Assembly: GCF_002160755.1 (NCBI RefSeq)
Contig: NZ_NFLE01000020.1
Location: forward strand, 1 to 64,000
Length of the DNA stretch: 64,000 bases
Direction of reading: 5' to 3'
Source: Lachnoclostridium sp. An14
GTDB lineage: Bacteria; Bacillota; Clostridia; Lachnospirales; Lachnospiraceae
Part shown: positions 1-7,605 of the stretch, piece after piece
How the letters are laid out: every line of letters begins with the position of its first letter
Numbering within the stretch: the stretch's first letter is position 1
Program-made: the position numbers and the translations under genes
Notes under the pieces: model-generated
Told to the model about the DNA's origin: nothing
What the model saw: only the letters and a program-made list of their open reading frames with translations
Databases searched by the model: none

Positions 1-125
1 AGTGTGCGCTTGGCGCACACTCGCGCCGGAGCGCGGCTGCGTCAGCAGCCATATTCCTCTGCGCGGAGTGCGCCTCCCGCCGGAGGCTTTTGTGTCATAG
101 GGAACGCAGTTTCCTACTACAAAAA
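1..125. repeat. Dispersed two-hairpin repeat, copy 1
   Basis: Non-coding GC-rich stretch at the window edge. It holds a perfect hairpin, GCCTCC/GGAGGC at 72-87, followed by T-rich sequence, and a second imperfect hairpin at 94-120 (TAGGGAA against TTTCCTA). Related arrangements occur at 35.24, 38.55, 40.9 and 58.07 kb. It lies just downstream of the DUF5722 gene, so it may also act as its terminator. The repeat relationship was judged by eye. Confidence 0.5.
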
Positions 126-177
126 ATCCCGGCACGGCCATCTCCGCCGCGCCGGGACTCTCCTCGTCTCCGTCTGC

Positions 178-1887
178 CTACTCCTGGGATCTCCATTTAA
201 AGTTCGGCACCACATCGCTCCACTTGTCAATTCCAATGATGGATTTGGCAAATTCCGTGGTCTCCAGGGTCTTTTTTGAATTGTCGATGTCCCGGAATAC
301 CTCCCAGAGTTTCCGCCGTTTCTGGGGAATAATCTGATTCGGCTGGCTCATGTCACAGCTCCAAAGCCCAAAGGCCAGCCCCATATTTACCTCCGACGGG
401 GCATCCACCTGGCGGCTTAAAATGTAGGCGTCAATGTAGGGATTGCTGTCCACCAGATAGTAGGAATAGGCGTACGCCGCCGCCTGCACCAGGGACAGAT
501 CGTCCCCCTTGGCGTTGGTGGCCGTAAAGCCTTCCTCTGTGAGCATGATATTTCTCACCTGGCCATTGGGTTTCTGGAAGGCCGGGGTGGCCAGGTAATC
601 CGTGAGCACGTTTAAGTTAATAAAGTTCACCACCGGGGAGTTTAAATCATTGGTAATCAGCCCGGTTTTGGCGTCATCCCAGAACACCGCGTCCGTCATG
701 GGGCAGGGATAGGGATGGTAGGCCACGCCCCAGTCCATCTGGCCCTGCACGTTGGCGATGGAATTGAAATAGTCGATGATGTCCTTGCCGCCGTACTTCA
801 ACTGCCCGTCGGCCTCGTTGTGCCAGTTGTAATCCAGGGAGAAAAATACCCGGTCATTGGCGCTGGTACTCTTGATAGCGGTGTAGAATACCCGGAACGC
901 GTCCTGGTACGTCTGCACGTAATTGGAAATACTGGTGGCGCCCATGTGGTTCCACTGCTGGTTGTTGATCTCGTTTCCGATGATCCAGTTGGAAACCTTG
1001 CCGTAGTCCGGATTGGAGCCGTCATAGCGCTCCGCCAGGAAGGCGGCGATGGCCCTGGTCTGCTCGAAACCGGCCTGGGTGGTCACGTTCGGCATATAGT
1101 AAAACACATTGGACTTCTGGGTGGTGCCCGGCACGATCAGGTCGGGGGTGGCCGGATTCCATCCGTTTAAAATGATGGCGGTCACCGTGATGTCCTTGTT
1201 GGACATGGCGCTGATGGTGGCGTCATAGCTCTCAATCACCGGCTTGCTGAAATGGTACACCTTGCCGTCGTACTCGTAGTCAATGCCGCTCCCCAGGATC
1301 TGGTGAAAGGCGATATTGACGCTGCTGTGTTTCACTCCCAGCTGGAAGGCGTCCCCGATCTGGCTGATCTCCATCTGCAGCCCCTTTTTGGACAGAGGGG
1401 CCTTGTAGGGATTCTGGTTTGGCGCCACCAGCTCCGGGTTGGTGATGTAGTGGGGCTTGCTGATCTCCTGATAGCCGTCCTTCGTCAGCACCGCCACCAC
1501 AAACCGGCTGTAGAGGCGGTCTGACGCCGTCCCCCGGTTTAAGGACAGGTTAAAGGACGCCGACGTCCCACCGTTTGCCCAGGCGGCGTAGTCCGTCCGG
1601 CTGCCGATTTCACTCTCGTAGGGCTTTAACTCAAACAGGTATAAATATCCGTCGGTGTTTGCCATGTCGCCGTTGCCTTCGGCCGTCACCTGGATGGTAT
1701 TTTTATCGCCGGCGATCACACAGGACGTAATCGCCGCGTCCGTATTCACCGTCAGCTCCTCCGCCGCCTCTGTCTCCGTCTCCGCCGCGGCGCCGTTTTC
1801 CGCCAGGGCCGTGGCCCCGCCCGCCGCGCAGAGGAAAGCCGCGCACAAAAGGGCTGCCGTTCCTTTGATCCAACGCTTTTTCATCAT
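178..1887 (-). CDS. Secreted DUF5722 family protein, putative glycoside-hydrolase-like
   Basis: 569 residues. The ATG at 1887 is chosen because GGAGG lies 8 bases upstream; the open frame runs further up to 2085, but through a folded leader. Residues 1-29 are a signal peptide (KKRW, then an Ala/Leu core ending TALA), so the protein is exported. The body matches DUF5722 as I know it. WIIGNEINN (Glu about 306) and MLTEEGF (Glu about 451-452) resemble the two catalytic acids of a TIM-barrel glycosidase, which is inference only. No membrane anchor is visible after the signal. The gene is monocistronic with its own promoter and structured leader. Substrate unknown. Confidence 0.85.
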   Translation of the reverse strand: MMKKRWIKGTAALLCAAFLCAAGGATALAENGAAAETETEAAEELTVNTDAAITSCVIAGDKNTIQVTAEGNGDMANTDGYLYLFELKPYESEIGSRTDYAAWANGGTSASFNLSLNRGTASDRLYSRFVVAVLTKDGYQEISKPHYITNPELVAPNQNPYKAPLSKKGLQMEISQIGDAFQLGVKHSSVNIAFHQILGSGIDYEYDGKVYHFSKPVIESYDATISAMSNKDITVTAIILNGWNPATPDLIVPGTTQKSNVFYYMPNVTTQAGFEQTRAIAAFLAERYDGSNPDYGKVSNWIIGNEINNQQWNHMGATSISNYVQTYQDAFRVFYTAIKSTSANDRVFFSLDYNWHNEADGQLKYGGKDIIDYFNSIANVQGQMDWGVAYHPYPCPMTDAVFWDDAKTGLITNDLNSPVVNFINLNVLTDYLATPAFQKPNGQVRNIMLTEEGFTATNAKGDDLSLVQAAAYAYSYYLVDSNPYIDAYILSRQVDAPSEVNMGLAFGLWSCDMSQPNQIIPQKRRKLWEVFRDIDNSKKTLETTEFAKSIIGIDKWSDVVPNFKWRSQE

Positions 1888-1940
1888 TGCTTCTGCCTCC
1901 AATTCTGTCAAATTATTACTCTGAAAGCCCCGGATGGCGG

Positions 1941-2129
1941 CGATATAGATGGGCGCGCTCGCGCGCACAGATATATCGGCATCAGACGGGCTAGATGGTA
2001 TGAGAAAGTAGGGCGGTAGCCCGGATTTCGAATACCATCGGCAGATGGCGGGAACGCCGTAGGTGTGGAGCCATCTGGCTTTCATAATTCGTGATGACCG
2101 CGCCAGCGGTCATGTCCGTTTACCCTCCT
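1941..2129 (-). ncRNA. Candidate structured 5' leader RNA with H-type pseudoknot
   Basis: Between the promoter and the DUF5722 gene the minus strand can fold into four successive stems: 2094-2113 (8 bp, 4-base loop), 2042-2077 (8 bp), 1994-2039 (8 bp) and 1941-1978 (7 bp with a GC-rich inner stem). A 7-base string in the third loop (2017-2023) is a perfect complement of 1987-1993, directly beside that stem, giving an H-type pseudoknot. The 3' arm of stem two can alternatively pair with the 5' arm of stem three (CCATC with GATGG). I do not recognise a known riboswitch class, and no U-run terminator is visible. Confidence 0.45.
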
Positions 2130-2158
2130 ATCATAACGGTTTCAGCAGACGCATTCAA
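2130..2158 (-). promoter_or_regulatory. Putative sigma-A promoter of the DUF5722 transcript
   Basis: On the minus strand TTGAAT (2153-2158), a 17-base spacer and TATGAT (2130-2135). Predicted transcription starts near 2122, just ahead of the first leader hairpin. Confidence 0.5.
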
Positions 2159-2189
2159 TAACAAAAACATTACGGATTTTTAAAGAATC

Positions 2190-3137
2190 TTACGATATTT
2201 TTTTCACACCATCCCGGTTCGTCTCCCCGATGATATAGTGGGGGCGGCCCTTTACTTCCATGTAGGTTTTGGCGATATACTGGCCCATGATGCCCATGCA
2301 GAGGAGCTGAATCCCCCCTAAAAACACGATAATGCAGGCTAAGGACGGCCATCCGGCTACCGGGTCGCCAAAGAGGAGCTTTCTCACCACGATAAACAGC
2401 ACCATGAGAAAGGACACTCCCGTGAGCCCGATGCCGCACCAGGAAGCGATGGAAAGAGGGGCCTGGGAGAAATTGATAATCCCTTCCACAGAGTATTTTA
2501 ACAGCCCCCAAAAGCTCCACTTCGTCTCCCCCGCCGCCCGCTCCACGTTCTCAAAGGGCAGCCAGCAGGTACGGAACCCCACCCAGCCGAAAATTCCTTT
2601 GGAAAACCGATGGTATTCGCTCATGGCCACCACCGCGTCCACCATCTCCCGTTTCATCAGCCGGAAATCCCTGGCTCCGTCCACGATGTCCGCGTCGGAG
2701 ATCCGGTTGATCACCCGGTAAAACATCCTGGCTCCCAGGGAGCGCAGCCTGGGCTCTCCCGCCCGCGACACCCGCCTGGTGGCCACGCTGTCATAACCTT
2801 CTTCCATGAGCCGGAACATTTCCGGCAGCAAGGACGGCGGGTCCTGCATATCCGCGTCCATAATGGCCACATAGTCCCCGCGGGCATTTTTCAGCCCGGC
2901 GTACATGGCCGCTTCCTTTCCGAAATTCCTGGAAAACGCCAGGTAAGCCACCCGCTCATCCTGGTCCGCCAGCTCCTTTAAGAGCCTCAGCGTCCCGTCC
3001 CGGGAGCCGTCATCCACAAAAATAAATTCAAATTCGCTCGTTTTCCCCAATTCCTCCGCCACTTCCCACAGGCTGCGGTAGAGGATGGGGAGCGCCTGCT
3101 CCTCGTTGTAGCAGGGTATGATCAATGATGTAAGCAT
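2190..3137 (-). CDS. Glycosyltransferase family 2, GtrB/DPM1-like with two C-terminal membrane helices
   Basis: 315 residues. GT-A fold start (LTSLIIPCYNEEQ), nucleotide-sugar binding FVDDGSRDGT, and DXD-type MDADMQDPP near residue 95-103. Two hydrophobic helices at about 230-255 and 265-290 anchor it in the membrane. Family members transfer a sugar from a nucleotide donor to polyprenyl phosphate for glycosylation of surface polymers. The start lies only 3 bases after the restriction nuclease stop, with AGGAG inside that gene, so it is probably co-transcribed with the restriction operon. The sugar and acceptor are unknown. A role in masking phage receptors is speculation from position. Confidence 0.85.
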   Translation of the reverse strand: MLTSLIIPCYNEEQALPILYRSLWEVAEELGKTSEFEFIFVDDGSRDGTLRLLKELADQDERVAYLAFSRNFGKEAAMYAGLKNARGDYVAIMDADMQDPPSLLPEMFRLMEEGYDSVATRRVSRAGEPRLRSLGARMFYRVINRISDADIVDGARDFRLMKREMVDAVVAMSEYHRFSKGIFGWVGFRTCWLPFENVERAAGETKWSFWGLLKYSVEGIINFSQAPLSIASWCGIGLTGVSFLMVLFIVVRKLLFGDPVAGWPSLACIIVFLGGIQLLCMGIMGQYIAKTYMEVKGRPHYIIGETNRDGVKKIS

Positions 3138-3140
3138 AGT

Positions 3141-4439
3141 CTATTCTCCTGAGGCGGATCCCCGCGCCGGCCCGGCCGCCAGCCCGGTTTCAATACAATC
3201 GGCCAGTTTCTGTTTTTCTTCTTCTGTATTTCCGGCGTAGTGGCGCATCAAATGCCTGGTATCCACCAGGATTCCCTGGATCCTCTCGTAATATTTCCGA
3301 TTTTCCCGCCAGTCTCCCACAGCCTCGCCGATTACCTCCATCTCCCCCTTCAGGCCAAAGGGGTTCCTGGCACAGTTGTAGGGCATGATAAAGGCGTTAA
3401 ACAGGGTGTCCGGATCTACCCCGCAGGCCCGCTCGATGTACTCGCCGTAGGTGATCTGCTTGTGAATGGAGGAGCTGCCGGGCAGATGGTCAGGATTGCC
3501 GGTGCAGCCGTAGCGGTAGCACTTCGCGTCCAGCACGTAGGTTTTGCCGTCCCAGACCATGACCGTGTCCGGCAAAAGCGGCCGCCTTTCCCCGTTTTTA
3601 TTATATTTTAAATACCACCTGGCTTGGGGAAAATAGCGGCTCTTGTCCCGCACCCCAAAGGCCCGGTTCACCAGCTTTTCCCACACCCGCTCGAAGTTCT
3701 CTGTGCCGAAGGAAACCTCCATCTCCGGATGTTCCTCGTCCAGGGACAGGAGCATATCCCTCATGGCCTGAAACAGGGTCCGTTTCCGGTCGTCGTTGGT
3801 GGCGGCCAGCTTTCCGTTTAGGACGGCCAGAGACGTTTTCACGTCCGGATGGGGGCCGGGCGGTTCCGGCATATGGGAAACGTAGAGCCATCCCAGTCGC
3901 CGGAATGCCTCGTACACGCAGAAACGGTGGATCCTGGTGATCAGCTTGGCCTCGTCCGGCTCCGACGCCCGCACGGAAAATTCCGTGTAGACAAAGGAGC
4001 TGACGCCCCCTTTCTGCTGCACCAGCGGCCTTTGGCGGCGCACCGTCCTGGGCCAGTGGATGTTTCCGGAAACGGCGGTGCGGTAGACAGGTTCTCGCTC
4101 CACATAATAAGCCCCTCCGGCGGCAAGATAGGTCTCGATCACCGTTCGGTAAGCATTTACGGGAAATTCCGCCTGGCGGGCCGCCGAAGATCCCCGGCCG
4201 GCCAGCACCCGTTCTTCCCTGGTGGTCAACTCTGACAGCACCTGAATCAGGTTGCGGATGTCTGCCCGCAGCTCATCCTCCGTCTCCGGCAGCCCGTACC
4301 CGATGGGGAAAAATGCCATTCCCCCTTCCGGACCGGCCTTGATGCCGACGAAACGGTCTCCGCCTTCATTCGTATTCACATGGCAGTGTGCCCGGACGCC
4401 CTCTGCCTCCGTTTCCCGCAGTGACGTTTCTGAAACCAT
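3141..4439 (-). CDS. LlaJI/McrC-like restriction endonuclease subunit
   Basis: 432 residues. The C-terminal half carries a PD-(D/E)XK nuclease signature: LLPDTVMVW followed by YVLDAKCYRYG (about residues 290-313). The N-terminal part resembles the DUF2357/LlaJI.R2 class that partners an AAA+ motor. It is encoded 13 bases after the McrB-like gene, so the two probably form one cleavage complex. In this family the motor hydrolyses nucleotide while this subunit cuts DNA near unmodified sites. The last ~15 residues are Gly/Ala/Ser-rich. The catalytic residues look intact, so it should be active. Confidence 0.75.
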   Translation of the reverse strand: MVSETSLRETEAEGVRAHCHVNTNEGGDRFVGIKAGPEGGMAFFPIGYGLPETEDELRADIRNLIQVLSELTTREERVLAGRGSSAARQAEFPVNAYRTVIETYLAAGGAYYVEREPVYRTAVSGNIHWPRTVRRQRPLVQQKGGVSSFVYTEFSVRASEPDEAKLITRIHRFCVYEAFRRLGWLYVSHMPEPPGPHPDVKTSLAVLNGKLAATNDDRKRTLFQAMRDMLLSLDEEHPEMEVSFGTENFERVWEKLVNRAFGVRDKSRYFPQARWYLKYNKNGERRPLLPDTVMVWDGKTYVLDAKCYRYGCTGNPDHLPGSSSIHKQITYGEYIERACGVDPDTLFNAFIMPYNCARNPFGLKGEMEVIGEAVGDWRENRKYYERIQGILVDTRHLMRHYAGNTEEEKQKLADCIETGLAAGPARGSASGE

Positions 4440-4452
4440 ATGGAATCACCAC

Positions 4453-6501
4453 CTATTCTCCCCGGCCTATAAGCCCTTGTTTCACGCTCTCCTTGAAAAC
4501 GCGGAAGCGTCCCGCCTTCTCTCCGTCAAGAAACGCCCGGATCACCTGTTCCAGGCTGCGGTACTGATCCGTGTCAAAGACCAGATCCCGGTTCAGCCGG
4601 AAGGCGTCGTCCCACAGATATTTGATCACCTTTTCCGGGAACCGGCGGTTTTGCCGCATGGCGGCCCGAATCTCCGCCAGGCGCTCCTGTCCCTGGCTGT
4701 CCAGCGTCCCCGCCTGCTCTTTTCCACACAATTCCTTGTACTCCCCAGGGAAACGGTCTTCCATGGCCGGGGCGTACCGCAGCTCTCCCGGATTTACGAA
4801 ATACGCCCCCAGGCGCTTGTCCTCCGAGGAAATCATTCCCGCAAGGTTCTCCGCAATGATGTCATTCATCTTCGTGCAGAAGGTTTTCCAGGTGACGCCG
4901 GTATCCAGAATGGGGGCGTCCGCCAGTTTTCTGTCCACGTACTCAAGGCTATTTTCCACCAGCCGCATTTCCCATCTGCGCTGGAAAGCCGTATCCAAGG
5001 TAAAGACGTTTTGATCCGAGGTGTTCATGGTACCGATGATGGAGAGGTTGCTGGGAATGCGCACCTCGTGTTTCCCGTCCTCATAGACGATTCTGGCAAT
5101 ATCAGCGTCGGTGATGCCGTACTCGCTGGTGCCGGCGGGAAATTCATCCGCCTCTGCTTTCCTGTCTAAAAGCTGGAAAATATCCCCGAAAATTGCCGGA
5201 GCGTTTCCACGGTTGATCTCCTCGATAATCAGGAGGTATTCCTCCATGGGGTGGGTGTAGGCCTCCCGCAGGATCCTGGTGAAGGGGCCTGGGGTAAACT
5301 CATAGCTCACCTGGCCGTCTGCCCCCACCGCAGGCAGAATCTGGCCCACAAAGTCGGAGTGGGTGTAGTCAGGATGGAATACCAGCCGTTCCACCTTCGT
5401 GTCCTTTTTCCGGTATTCGTGCTCGATGGTCCAGCTTTTTCCGGAGCCGGGGACGCCGTAGAGGAGGACGTTCGTCCCGCCTTCCAGGCGAGGCCTGTGG
5501 TCGTAGTCCGAAGGCGCAGCGGATTCCGTTTCTTCGTCGTCCTCCCAGGGGCTGTCCGCATCCTGGAATCCATCCGCGCTATGGGATTCGTCCATATCCC
5601 AAGGTCCGTCCGTATCCTGGGGCACATCCGCGTCCTGGGGCTCGTCCGCATCAAACAGCGGGCGGCCGGAGCCTAAAAATTCCAAGTAGGCATCCGGATC
5701 CTCCGGAAAGGCGCCCCTGCCGTTTTCAAACCGGAACACCGTCTCTGCCACCTCGTCCAGCGCGTCCGCCTGAAGGGCGATGATATTTTTGTCTATGTAC
5801 AAGGTGGGCAGCTGCTTTAAGGCCTGAATCAGGCGATTGTCAAATTTAGCCTTGTACTGCTCAAACTGGGCGCTCGTCCCGCCAGTGCCGTCCTGCCGCA
5901 GCAGCCGGATCTGAAACAGGGTGTCCAGATAGTCCTCATATTTCTTTGTGGTGGCCACCAGATACCGGTACTCCGTCATAAACAGTCTGTAGGCTCCTGT
6001 GGCCCGCCCCAGCTCCAGGAGGACCTTGTACAGGAGCATCACCGGATAGAGACGGTACTGCCTGCGGACGCCGTTATACTCCTCGTCCACTTTAGAGCTG
6101 ATGTACATTTTCTCGATCTGCCTTTGGATGATGTCCTGATACAACTCTTTTTTCTCAAATTCCCCTCCGCAGCGGGCGCAGATTTCCTCAAAGGCCTCTG
6201 TGATGGACGCCTCGTCGTATTTTGCCGAGTTCATGGTGATCAGCCCGAAAAAGGCGGCCACCCGCAGGGCCCGGTAGTTGTCGGAGATCTCCACCTCCGG
6301 TTTGCGGCTGTTGACCTCCCCGATCCGGCGGCTGATAAAGCTCTGAAGGTTGCCGGGCCTGCCGGCCTCCTGAAACTCCTTTAAAAAGGAAACCAGGTAG
6401 CAGAGATTGTCAAATGCCGTGGGCTGCTTGACCAGATACCAGCACTCGTAGTCCTTCGCGTTTTTCAGTTCTTCCAGTTTCGTTTCCAAGACCGGATTCA
6501 T
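4453..6501 (-). CDS. McrB-like AAA+ NTPase, restriction motor subunit
   Basis: 682 residues. Walker A GVPGSGKS at about 349-356, Walker B LLIIEEINRG at about 423-432, and GTMNTSDQN followed by the FQRRWEMR arginine region. These are hallmarks of the McrB/LlaJI.R1 branch, which drives DNA translocation for a partner nuclease. Residues 1-280 form a family-specific DNA- or partner-binding region. A strongly acidic, Asp/Pro/Gln-rich linker (about 284-325, repeating DADxPQD-like units) separates it from the motor. The gene starts 3 bases after the cytosine methylase stop. GTP rather than ATP use is possible but not readable from sequence. Confidence 0.8.
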   Translation of the reverse strand: MNPVLETKLEELKNAKDYECWYLVKQPTAFDNLCYLVSFLKEFQEAGRPGNLQSFISRRIGEVNSRKPEVEISDNYRALRVAAFFGLITMNSAKYDEASITEAFEEICARCGGEFEKKELYQDIIQRQIEKMYISSKVDEEYNGVRRQYRLYPVMLLYKVLLELGRATGAYRLFMTEYRYLVATTKKYEDYLDTLFQIRLLRQDGTGGTSAQFEQYKAKFDNRLIQALKQLPTLYIDKNIIALQADALDEVAETVFRFENGRGAFPEDPDAYLEFLGSGRPLFDADEPQDADVPQDTDGPWDMDESHSADGFQDADSPWEDDEETESAAPSDYDHRPRLEGGTNVLLYGVPGSGKSWTIEHEYRKKDTKVERLVFHPDYTHSDFVGQILPAVGADGQVSYEFTPGPFTRILREAYTHPMEEYLLIIEEINRGNAPAIFGDIFQLLDRKAEADEFPAGTSEYGITDADIARIVYEDGKHEVRIPSNLSIIGTMNTSDQNVFTLDTAFQRRWEMRLVENSLEYVDRKLADAPILDTGVTWKTFCTKMNDIIAENLAGMISSEDKRLGAYFVNPGELRYAPAMEDRFPGEYKELCGKEQAGTLDSQGQERLAEIRAAMRQNRRFPEKVIKYLWDDAFRLNRDLVFDTDQYRSLEQVIRAFLDGEKAGRFRVFKESVKQGLIGRGE

Positions 6502-6504
6502 ATG

Positions 6505-7605
6505 TCATCCCTCCGATTCTATGATCGTCCGCACCAGCCGGGCCAAAAAGTAGGAAACCTTTGGGGGCACCGCGTTTCCGATCTGTTTGCAGATTGACGT
6601 TTTCGTTCCATAAAAGACAAAATTATCGGGAAAGCTCTGGATTCTCGCCGCTTCCCTGGGCGAAAGGGTGCGGTCCTTTTCCGGGTGAATAAACCTCCCC
6701 CCCGCCGGGGTGTCAAACCTGGTGGTGACGGTGGGCGCCGGCTCGTCCCAGCAAAGCCTTCCGTAGGCCCCGCTGTGGACAGAGCGGATCGTTTCCTTAA
6801 GCGCCGTGAAATTTTCGCCGTTTGCCACCCGGCTCATGCGATCCACCGCCAGCCGGGAGTGGTTCGTCCGGGTGTGGTTCGTGATCCGCTCTCCCTCTGA
6901 TGCCAGATAGGCCTCGTATTCCGTGGCCGGAAGGGGGTTTTTTACCACGCCGTCGGCAGAGGTCTCTCCCAGATTTCCGATGGCGTCCCGCACGGTGACG
7001 GCGTCGAAATAGTGAGGCATTTCCCGCCGGATCTCCTCCCGCACCGCGTCCCAGAGGACGTCGAAGTCCTTCACCGGCCGCAGGGAACCGATGAGGATCA
7101 TCCGCTCCCGTTTCTGGGGCACGCCGAATTCCGCCGCCTTTACCACCCGGTAGTGGAGGTCGTAGGGCGTTCCCCCAAGCAGTTCCCCGTCGGAGAAGAT
7201 CCGGAGGATTTCCTTAAAAATCCCGCCGCCCTGCATGGTCAGAATGCCTTTCACGTTCTCCATGACGAACACCTGGGGTTTTACCGTTCTCACCACGTTG
7301 AAATAGTGTTTAAACAAATAGTTGCGGGGGTCGTCGATAAATCCGCCCCGGATCCTGGCGCCGGCCATGGAAAAGCCCTGGCAGGGCGGGCCTCCGATGA
7401 TGACGTCGGCGTCCCCCTGATGGAACGCGCCGGACTGGTCGATGTTTCGGATGTCGTCCACGATCACGTCCACCTCCGGGTGGTTCTTTTTATACGTTTC
7501 CGCGATGCCGGGGTCAAACTCCACTGCCCGCCGCACCTGGTATCCGTCCTGGATAAATCCCAGGGACAGGCCGCCGCACCCGGAAAACAGGTCAATTACG
7601 TCCAT
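6505..7605 (-). CDS. C5-cytosine DNA methyltransferase
   Basis: 366 residues. Ordered m5C motifs are present: SAM-binding DLFSGCGGLSLGF (I), catalytic GGPPCQGFS (IV), MENV (VI), the target-recognition region before GRLCWDEPAPTVTT, RIQSFPDNF (IX) and QIGNAVPP (X). ATG 7605 is chosen over the upstream in-frame start because GGAGG sits 8 bases away and it overlaps the preceding methylase stop by 14 bases. It protects host DNA by methylating cytosine at C5, pairing with the McrB/LlaJI-like nuclease encoded next. Confidence 0.9.
   Translation of the reverse strand: MDVIDLFSGCGGLSLGFIQDGYQVRRAVEFDPGIAETYKKNHPEVDVIVDDIRNIDQSGAFHQGDADVIIGGPPCQGFSMAGARIRGGFIDDPRNYLFKHYFNVVRTVKPQVFVMENVKGILTMQGGGIFKEILRIFSDGELLGGTPYDLHYRVVKAAEFGVPQKRERMILIGSLRPVKDFDVLWDAVREEIRREMPHYFDAVTVRDAIGNLGETSADGVVKNPLPATEYEAYLASEGERITNHTRTNHSRLAVDRMSRVANGENFTALKETIRSVHSGAYGRLCWDEPAPTVTTRFDTPAGGRFIHPEKDRTLSPREAARIQSFPDNFVFYGTKTSICKQIGNAVPPKVSYFLARLVRTIIESEG

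Noticed and set aside
1941-2040. Hammerhead-ribozyme-like words (CTGATG and GAAA) in the leader
   Set aside because: The core order and flanking stems do not fit any hammerhead topology and CTGATGA is incomplete.
1888-2085. Extended N terminus of the DUF5722 protein from 2085
   Set aside because: The signal peptide begins cleanly at the ATG at 1887, with its own ribosome site; the upstream residues do not look like protein.
1991-2113. A 40-codon ORF in the DUF5722 leader with GGAGGG upstream
   Set aside because: The GGAGGG overlaps or precedes the predicted transcription start, and the codons lie inside the folded stems; better explained as structured RNA.
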